Positions 56,919 to 64,000 of a DNA stretch of 64,000 bases are shown one piece after another; position 1 is the first letter of the stretch; each line of letters starts with the position of its first letter. Below the pieces are notes generated by a model that worked only from the letters and a program-made list of their open reading frames with translations, was not told where the DNA came from and searched no databases. Location of the stretch: positions 7,560,576 through 7,624,575 of the forward strand of contig NC_092099.1 of assembly GCF_045679555.1 (NCBI RefSeq), given 5' to 3'. This DNA comes from Salvelinus alpinus (Eukaryota > Chordata > Actinopteri > Salmoniformes > Salmonidae). Position numbers and translations under genes: made by a program.

Positions 56919-57753
56919 GTAACAGTATAACTTTAGACCGTCCCCTCGCCCCGACACGGGCGCGAACCAGGGACCCTCTGCACACATCAACAACAGTCGC
57001 CCACGAAGCGTCGTTACCCATCGCTCCACAAAAGCCGCGGCCCTTGCAGAGCAAGGTGCAACACTACTTCTAGGTTTCAGAGCAAGTGACGTAACTGATT
57101 GAAACGCTAGTAGCGCGTACCCGCTAACTAGCTAGCCATTTCACATCCGTTACACTCACCCCCCTTTCAACCTCCTCCTTTTCCGCAGCAACCAGTGATC
57201 CGGGTCAACAGCATCAATTTAACAGTATAACTTTAAACCGTCCCCTCGCCCCGACACGGGCGCGAACCAGAGACCTTCTGCACACATCAACAACGGTCGC
57301 CCACGAAGCATCGTTACCCATCGCTCCACAAAGGCCACGGCCCTTGCAGAGCAAGGGGAAACCCTACTTAAGTCTCAGAGCAAGTGACGTAACTGATTGA
57401 AATGCTAGTAGCGCGTACCCGCTAACTAGCTAGCCATTTCACATCCGTTACACTCACCCCCCTTTCAACCTCCTCCTTTTTCCGCAGCAACCAGTGATCC
57501 GGGTCAACAGCATCAATGTAACAGTATAACTTTAGACCGTCCCCTCGCCCCGACACAGGCGCGAACCAGGGACCCTCTGCACACATCAACAACAGTCGCC
57601 CACGAAGCGTCGTTACCCATCGCTCCACAAAAGCCGCGGCCCTTGCAGAGCAAGGTGCAACACTACTTCTAGGTTTCAGAGCAAGTGACGTAACTTATTG
57701 AAACGCTAGTAGCGCGTACCCGCTAACTAGCTAGCCATTTCACATCCGTTACA
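56919..57753 (-). repeat. Three tandem copies of a tRNA-derived-looking element, period about 300 bp
   Basis: Copies 56919-57154, 57219-57452 and 57517-57753 share the ends TGTAACAG../..CCGTTACA (TTAACAG in copy 2) and are separated by the same 65-base spacer. On the minus strand each has ggttcgcgcccgtgtcgggg, a match to the polymerase III B box, with an upstream region resembling an A box, so a SINE-like origin is likely. The copies differ by only a few bases, so the triplication is recent. Confidence 0.88.
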
Positions 57754-57764
57754 TACAGTTAAAT

Positions 57765-59410
57765 CTCGGATTCCCCTGTGGATGATATGGAGAGGTTCTG
57801 GAATTGGCTATTCCCGTACAGTTCTGCAAGGCTCTGAATAACTGATTTTCAAACTCTCTTCACTGATCATGATGGATTTTTGACACAAAGCCAAACTTTG
57901 GGAAAAAATCATCGAAAAGCTTTTTTGCTGCAGTTTTCCCTGACTTATTTCTAGTGGCGTAGGCTTGTGCAAATTTTGTAAAGTTATCTAAAATAACTCA
58001 AATGTACTCGTAGCCCCCTCTGCTTTTCTCCAAATGCACATAGTCAATTGAAATCATCTGGAAAGGAGCTGTAGCTCGTACATGTTGCATTGGGGCTCTA
58101 GTTATTACACTGGGTTTCTTTTGTTTGATACACTTACACACTTTGGTGATAAAGTGTTCAATGTCGTGTTGCATGCGCGGCCAATAAAGCGTTCTCGTGC
58201 TAAGTTCAACACTCTTTCTGTTCCTAGATGGGCAATTTCAGTGTGTAAGTACTTGTAAATCAGTGTTCTATACTGACTTGGTACCACAACTTGTTTCCTT
58301 TCTGCTGTTTTCCTTTGTAATAATCCATCTGGTGAGACATGGAGCCTGTTCCACTCTTGCAGTAACTGTTTGACTTTGTATGACTCTTGTTGACATTCTG
58401 TTGGTTTAGGCTTAGTCCTTTGACTTTTCAGTTCCAAGATTCTCGATACTTTAACTGAGCCTGCATGATATCGTGTGGAGACAGTCGGTCTGTAACTGTT
58501 CCACCCCACCATGACAGCTCATCTTGCACTGATGGCCTTAGTGTGACCGTGGATATCCACGTTACACAGTCATTCTGTTGTGTCTGAACATTATTGAGTG
58601 TTGCTTTTACCATTTCAAGTGAGTGTTTCTCAGTGCATTCTTCCATGTAATGTTCAGCATGCAAAGGAGAACGTGACAGAAAGTCTGCGTCATTGTTTAC
58701 CTTTCCAGGACGATACTTCAGTGTGAGATTAAAGTCAGACAGCTCTGCCACCCAGCGATGACTGGTGGCATTCAGTCTTGCTGTAGTTAGTACATATGTC
58801 AAGGGGTTATTATCACTGTACACTGTCACAGAGGGAGCATAAAATAGGTAATCTCGGAACCGCTCAGTCACTGCCCATTCGAGGGCCAAGAATTTCAGTT
58901 TCCCTGAGTGAAGGTGATAGTTTCTCTCTGCTTGAGTCAGGATGCGGGAGCCATATCCAATGACTCAGTTTGCCACTTTGTCGTTGGTATAACACCCCTC
59001 CCAATCCCTCTTCAGAGGCATCAACATGCAGGATAAAAGGGTCCTTGAAATCTGGGTAAGCAAGCACAGGTGAAAAGTTGTGTACATAACCCCTATAGTA
59101 CCCTTGAAACCCCAGTAGTTTCCTTAGCTCTCTCACGTTTGTTGGTGGCATGTTTACCAGTTCTTGCACTGCTACAATTTCTTTAACATCCCTTCTGTAA
59201 CCCTCAGCAGAAATTATCTTTCCTAAATAACAGACCTCATTCTTGATTAGGTCACACTTATCAGCCCTGAGTTTAAACCCCATTTATTTCGCTGCCTAAG
59301 TACCTGACGGACATCTTCCACATGTTCAAATGACTGACTAAAAATAAGAACGTCAGAATCTGTATACCATATTTGGATATCTCTAAACTTTCCTCAATGC
59401 TTCGTTGGAA
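57765..59410 (-). pseudogene. Ty3/gypsy pol remains (RT end, RNase H, integrase)
   Basis: Order on the minus strand: end of reverse transcriptase (59410-59165: SLEISKYG, VLIFSQSFEHVEDVRQV; the usual YLDD is altered to YTDSD; then LRADKCDLI, VRELRKLLGFQGYYRGYV), RNase H (59040-58680: DPFILHVDASEEGLGGVLYQ, TVYSDNNPLTYV, HRWVAELSDF), integrase zinc finger (58255-58200: YLHTEIAHLGTERVLNLARE) and integrase core (58050-57765: [28 protein letters not shown]). Several stops and frame changes. The element ends against the tandem SINE-like array before the final catalytic Glu. Copy is dead. Confidence 0.87.
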
Positions 59411-59461
59411 GGCACTATATGAAAAACTTCTCGTTCATCATCACCAACAAACGACTAAGTC

Positions 59462-60606
59462 ATGTCGAACCTTGAAAACATGAGAGACCGCTTTTTAAGT
59501 TTTGCCAGCCAAGTGCAACCACCTTTACAACCACCCGAGGAGGATCGGGTGGTTCAAAGGTAGGATTCATTCTGGTAGGTTAGGTAATACCTGGCAAAAG
59601 TCAACATTAACCGGCACAACTACCTAGTAATGTTAGCTTGCTAATGATTGCAACAGCTACCGTAGGGTGCGCGAGTATGGGCGGCGTCGATTATGCTGAG
59701 TGTCATTATTGTAACTTTTATAACGTTTGCACATGTCAGATTTCAATCGTTCAGGAGACGGAATAATGCTGGAGTCCAAAGGCGGCAAACCGGGAGAAGC
59801 CGGTTGATAACTATGAGGGTTTGCCTGATCATTGACCCTACCATCCGGCAGCTGAACAGGATAGGTACATTTCCCCTATATCCATGTAGTACATGAGGAC
59901 ACAGTGCTTGCTTTGTAGGTTATTTTACTGATTTAAAGATCATGGACTATTTCCCTGTTTTATATTAGGATACGTTTTATTACACTTATTTTAAATATAC
60001 ATACTTTCTTTAAACCATAACAGGTTCAAATATCGTCTCAACTCTCTTGGGCTGCTTGAAGCATTGGGAAACCACCCGGACAGCTTCCGAGCACTTTTTG
60101 TGGACTCCATAAAGCCTCCCACTGCCAGGGACCTGTTCAAAGTAACCTATTCAAACCTGCCAGCAACCGGCGGTGTTTGGAGAACGACACCATCTGCCAC
60201 TGGTTCAACTGGCTGAGGTGCAAGGTAAAATAGTAAATTGTTCAAGTTTATCGGTAACTGCATATTATTCCATTTTGTGATTTAAATATGTATTTTAAAT
60301 GTTTTACTGTATGCTCCTCAGATGGAGAATGTCCTCCTCTAACAGTGGCGATGGTGTTTGCTACTGGGGCAACGGTGGTGCCACCCCTTGGGTTGAGGAC
60401 ACCCCGACCATCGAATTCCTCCACACAGCGCGAGGGCGTCTCGCTGGGCAGCAGAAGAAAAAGTACCCAGAGGCAAACACGTGTGCTGTAACACTAAGGC
60501 TCCCTCTTCATAGCACCTACAATGCCTTTAGGGAATTCATGACCTCCGGTATTGTGAATTCCCCACATTTCGGTGTTGCATTAAAACGTTTTTATGATAC
60601 ATAATT
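59462..60606 (+). pseudogene. HECT-domain gene of the G2E3-like type, broken
   Basis: Exon 59462-59559 starts MSNLENMRDRFLSFASQVQP. A second exon-like block is 59755-59864. Exon 60024-60224 reads SLGLLEALGNHPDSFRALFV and, after a one-base frame change near 60143, CLENDTICHWFNWL. The last exon from 60322 reads PPLTVAMVFATGATVVPPLG and, after another frame change near 60395, PEANTCAVTLRLPLHSTYNA, then FREFMTSGIVNSPHFGVA. The last part is the C-lobe of a HECT ubiquitin ligase; the Cys in NTC is at the catalytic position. Fish genomes carry many such G2E3-like, transposon-associated genes. Two frame changes and the shortness argue for a pseudogene. Confidence 0.75.
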
Positions 60607-60704
60607 GTATCTAGTAGCACTAAACTACAGTAGCAATTGAGTGTTTGAAAATGTAACTGCACATCAACATTTAAACATTTATCTACTTACATCTGTATTG
60701 TTTG

Positions 60705-61067
60705 TACAGTGCATTCGGAATGTATTCAGACCTTGACTTTTTCCACATTTTATTACGTTACAGCCTTCTTCAAAAATGGATACAATAATTTTTCCCCCTC
60801 ATCAATCTACACACAATACCCCATAATGACAAAGCAAAAACAAGTTGACATTTTTGCAAATATATATATATTTTTTAAAGGAAACATTACATTTATGACC
60901 CTTTACTCAGTACTTTGCTGATGCACCTTTGGCAGTGATTGCACCATCGAGTCTTCTTGGGTATGAAGCTACATTTTTATTTATTTAATACATTTTAGAA
61001 TAAGGCTCGAATGTAACAAAATGTGGAAAAAGTCAAGGGGTCTGAATAGTTTCCAAATGCACTGTAT
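60705..61067. mobile_element. Short Tc1-like element with both ends
   Basis: tacagtgcattcggaatgta.. and ..gtttccaaatgcactgta are inverted termini flanked by TA, about 360 bp, with no transposase. A related right end is at 22950-23098. Confidence 0.88.
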
Positions 61068-61072
61068 TTCCA

Positions 61073-61205
61073 TATTGGCTGTTATTGTTCACTTAATGAT
61101 CATTAATATTAAATGATACAGTCCATATTGGATGTTATTGTTAACTTAATGATCATTAATATTAAATTATACAGTCCATATTGTTTGTCTTGGTGTTTAA
61201 GGTTT
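61073..61205. repeat. Two direct copies of about 66 bp
   Basis: 'atattggctgttattgttca', then cttaatgatcattaatatta repeats once with few changes. Confidence 0.88.
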
Positions 61206-61480
61206 CGTTTTTTTAGAAACACTTTACTGACAATTCACTAATAACCACTATCCTTTACTGATATTGACTGAAGTACTGCTGCCATATTGCAGCCAGCTCA
61301 TCCAAATCTGATAATTTGATGTCCTACATTAAGAACAAATTTCAACCATTATCATTTAATTAGAACTACATGAAATAAGGCTTCCCATCCACTGCATTAA
61401 TTGACATCTCCACTTCTGGGAACTGCACCTTCGTAGTGACTTATCGAATTTCAAATGCATTGATCTAAGAACTAGATTCA
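61206..61480. other. No feature recognised
   Basis: Non-coding sequence between a tandem duplication and a MITE. Confidence 0.35.
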
Positions 61481-61488
61481 TTAGTCCA

Positions 61489-62014
61489 AGGCTCTCCAAC
61501 CCTGTTCCTGGAGAGCTACCCTCCTGTAGGTTTTCAATCCAACCTCAGTTTTAACTAACCTCATTAACTTATTAAGCAGGTAATTATTCAAATCAGGTTG
61601 TCACGATCGTTATAATGAGTGGACCAAAGCGCAGCGTGATCTGGGTTCCACATCTTTTTACTTCTAGGTGAAACTCACAGCAAAACAAAAAATCTCAAAA
61701 CGAAACGTGAAGCTAACAATAGGGCTAACAGGCAACAAACTATACAAAGTCAAGATCCCACAAAGGGGAAATGGCTGCCTAAATATGATCCCCAATCAGA
61801 GACAACGATAAACAGCTGCCTCTGATTGGGAACCATACCAGGGCAACATAGACATATAATTACCTAGATGACCCACCCTAGTCACACCCCGACGTAACCA
61901 ACATAAGGAATAAAAGGCTCTCTATGGTCAGGGCGTGACACAGGTGCACTAGATTAGGGTCGGAGTGAACCAACAAGACAGTAGCTCTCCAAAAACAAGG
62001 TTAGGAGCCCTGCA
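61489..62014. mobile_element. hAT-like MITE interrupted by a solo LTR
   Basis: Left end aggctctccaaccctgttcc, then tggagagctac and right end gtagctctccaaaaacaagg, then ttaggagccctgca are inverted. TTAGTCCA/CTAGTCCA (7 of 8 identical) flanks it at 61481-61488 and 62015-62022, an 8-bp duplication as in hAT elements. Without the LTR the element is about 180 bp. Confidence 0.82.
61599..61940 (-). mobile_element. Solo LTR (342 bp) with 5-bp duplication CAGGT
   Basis: Starts TGTCACGATCGTTATAATG, ends GTCAGGGCGTGACA. CAGGT lies at 61594-61598 and 61941-61945. Same family as 37411-37756 and 19851-20183. Confidence 0.93.
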
Positions 62015-62022
62015 CTAGTCCA

Positions 62023-62709
62023 TCTTCAACCACATAATTTGAGCTGTCACAATGTGTCAACAATGTTATGTTACTAACTAATAGGTTGCTGTTAATCACA
62101 ATGATATAAAATGTAACGGGGGGGAACCACCATCTTCATAGTTTATATTTTTAACTATAGGGCGTTCGACACAATTGTTTATTTTAACAAGTTATAAAAG
62201 TCCCGATTGGGCATTACAAAAATGTAAGTTCTGTTTTAGTAATGTCCATTCAGAATGTTCTGTTGTCCTCCCACAGCAGACACGCAATCCAGTGCTTGCA
62301 GTAGGCCTCTCCTGGGTCGTGTTGTACTGAGTGGAAGACAAATATTGTGTCAGCAGATGGAATGCTGAGCTAAAGCGCCATAGAGTGTTGTACCATCGGC
62401 CGTATATCTTAACAGTACCTGACTCTCTCCAAATATAACCAAACAGAATCGTACTGGAATGGGGAAGTACTTAACAAAAGTTAATGCCACCTGTGTCTAA
62501 ACTCTGGTCCCCATCCGTTTAGAGTTGAAGATGTCTATCGTACCTTTCTAGAGACCAAATCATAGTGTGTGAAAGAGGGGGAATGTTAGTATTATAAAAT
62601 GTATAATAGTATTATAAAAATGAACTGATTCAAAGGAATGAGTGGCGCTGAAGATATAGCGTCCAATCCCTCATCCCAGTAGGGGAGTATCAGGGGTGTA
62701 TGTAGTAAG
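62023..62709. other. Non-coding stretch with a small duplication
   Basis: 'gagtggcgctgaagatata' occurs at about 62640 and 62729. No gene recognised apart from the end of the transposase at 62710. Confidence 0.4.
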
Positions 62710-63909
62710 TCAGGTTGGAGTAGGAACGAGTGGCGCTGAAGATATAACTGCCATAACCCTCTGTAGATTGTCAACTCCCAGGCTGCCTCTGGGGCCTTCC
62801 AATGGAATTATTGTCCGCAACAGTTCCATCTGTGTGTTGCTGATGGTGAACTGGATTTGTGGCACAATCACCCATTCCAACCAATAAAGAGCTGCGGCGC
62901 CAGTGGTTGGGGGAGCTGAGGTGGTGGTTGGAGGAGCTGAGGTGGTGGCTTGAGAGCTGATGGTGGTTGAATTTGGGGCGAACAAATTCCTTACTGCTGT
63001 CAGATTGGCCCTCTGCATTGCCAGGGAACCCGAGACAAACAACGCCAGAGGTGACTGCCGTTGTTCAGTCCTCAGCCCATGGTGGTTCCACTGACTGGCA
63101 AACACAGCAAGATCTCTGTTCACCCGTGGCAGGACCACAAAGTGCAGTGCCCACAGGTGCACCTCATTGTTGATGTCGATGCTCTGCTCCGTCTCCAAGA
63201 AGGTGAACAGGTCATGATAAACGTTGGAGACTCCATGCCAGACGTCCCCCCACAGCCGCTCTATCCTCTGGTTGTGGGTGCTCCTTCCTCTGAGGGCACT
63301 TCCCCTCTCACCACCCCTGAACCGCTCCATGAAGGTACAGATGTGGTTGTTTTCACCACCCGGTCACATCTCACCCGGGATGGTGCTCTGTAGCTGGTGA
63401 TGGCTGCTTCGAATGACTCCATGACTGTGGCAGTCCTGTTGTTGTCAGAGGCCTTCAGAAACACAAGAAGTTTGCTGTAACCATCCACAGCACCATGGAT
63501 AACAATCATTCACCTAAAAAAAATTGTTTCACAAAAACATTTTTTTCTCTTATAGTGACGCCATTCTGTTTTTATTGATATCAGGTCTTTGATCCTCTCA
63601 TCCAGCTAAGCATCTGGCAACAGTGAGTAGGACCTGAAAAGCTGAAAATAACTAAGTACAAAAATAACACAAAAAGATACATCAATCAGGAATGTGATCA
63701 AATCTAGAGGGGATGTAGAAATCTCCCTCTTGTGTTACAATTGCTTTATTCAATTACGATAACTTACCTCATGCGCCGCTTGACCACAGAGTGCGACACA
63801 TTGAGAACATCTGCCATTTGTCTGATGGTCATATGACAATCTATGAGGAACTCAAGCTGCTCCTTGGTGATGTGATACCGCCTTCCCTCCAAAGGCGCTT
63901 GATAGGATA
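62710..63909 (-). pseudogene. Integrase-core transposase with N-terminal helix-turn-helix, broken
   Basis: Exons on the minus strand: 63909-63768 reads RRYHITKEQLEFLIDCHMTI, then MADVLNVSHSVVKRRM, a helix-turn-helix. The exon from 63633 reads SYSLLPDA, a stop, then LDERIKDLIS. The exon from 63513 reads IHGAVDGYSKLLVFLKASDN, then RVRCD; after a one-base loss at about 63361-63366 it continues TFMERFRGGERGS and STHNQRIERLWGDVWHGVSN. The rve-like fold with D in GAVDGYSK, D in VRCD and E in QRIERLW gives a plausible DDE set. The C-terminal part (to 62710) is Thr/Pro-rich. I recall this HTH plus integrase layout from transposons of fish and invertebrates; IS3EU-like is possible but unproven. A stop and a frameshift make this copy dead. 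Confidence 0.72.
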
Positions 63910-64000
63910 CTGAAATAAAAAATACAATAGATAATTACAAAACACACTCCTAAAAACTTTAGGTTAAAAGACTATAAGATCACCATATAGAATATAGGAA

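Noticed and set aside
56919-57753. Three tRNA genes
   Set aside because: A B box is present, but the cloverleaf does not form convincingly and the unit ends are those of a mobile element; SINE-like origin is likelier.

Overview
The window looks like salmonid fish genomic DNA (Salmo, Oncorhynchus or Salvelinus type; the species cannot be fixed from here). The grounds are split genes with small exons and GT/AG introns, Tc1/Sleeping Beauty-like terminal repeats, LINEs whose 3' tail carries the 'gctctggataagagcgtctg' motif, and a dense, nested load of transposons and solo LTRs. Most of the sequence is mobile DNA; real host genes are few.

Host-gene candidates. (1) 1303-8677 (+): 3' part of a sciellin-like gene. 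Many small symmetric exons encode short repeats, followed by a C-terminal LIM domain and a stop at 8675-8677. One 57-nt exon with its intron is amplified four times in tandem (4436-5970). (2) 25023-28022 (+): a compact four-exon gene for a protein of about 155 residues with a death domain, all phases agreeing, poly(A) signal at 28204. (3) 53394-50466 (-): an eight-exon gene whose phases all agree, predicting about 670 residues with sixteen 18-residue repeats in one exon and a basic, Cys-rich C-terminus; I do not recognise the family. (4) 56329-56858 (+): the last two exons of an unrecognised gene. (5) 54175-54708 (+) and 49841-50215 (+): possible terminal exons of unknown genes. (6) 34660-34780 (+): a lone calcium-binding EGF exon with an internal stop.

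Mobile DNA by region. 1-830: Tc1 fragment plus a MITE with a (TA)n tract. 9353-16726: a complete but decayed PIF/Harbinger transposon with 3-bp TAA target duplication, 20-bp TIRs, and convergent MADF/BESS and HARBI1-type transposase genes, both frameshifted; it contains a solo LTR, a MITE holding a fold-back element, another solo LTR and an LTR-like block. 17308-23100: Tc1 elements and a LINE broken by a solo LTR and another repeat. 25410-26496: Tc1 element inside intron 1 of the death-domain gene. 28639-41000: solo LTRs, Tc1 pieces, an L1-type ORF1 split by a second LINE, an L1-type ORF2 end split by a solo LTR, a hAT-like MITE with 8-bp duplication, and LINE remains. 41200-46270: Ty3/gypsy-like gag remains, two LTR copies facing each other, and a 306/309-bp tandem repeat. 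47370-48555: truncated 18S rRNA pseudogene with an internal deletion, preceded by degenerate TTAGGG-like tracts. 56919-57753: three tandem copies of a tRNA-derived-looking element. 57765-59410: gypsy pol remains. 59462-60606: broken HECT-domain gene of the G2E3-like type. 62710-63909: broken integrase-core transposase with N-terminal HTH.

Eight insertions are flush TG...CA elements bounded by perfect 5-bp duplications, so insertion order can be read directly in several nests.
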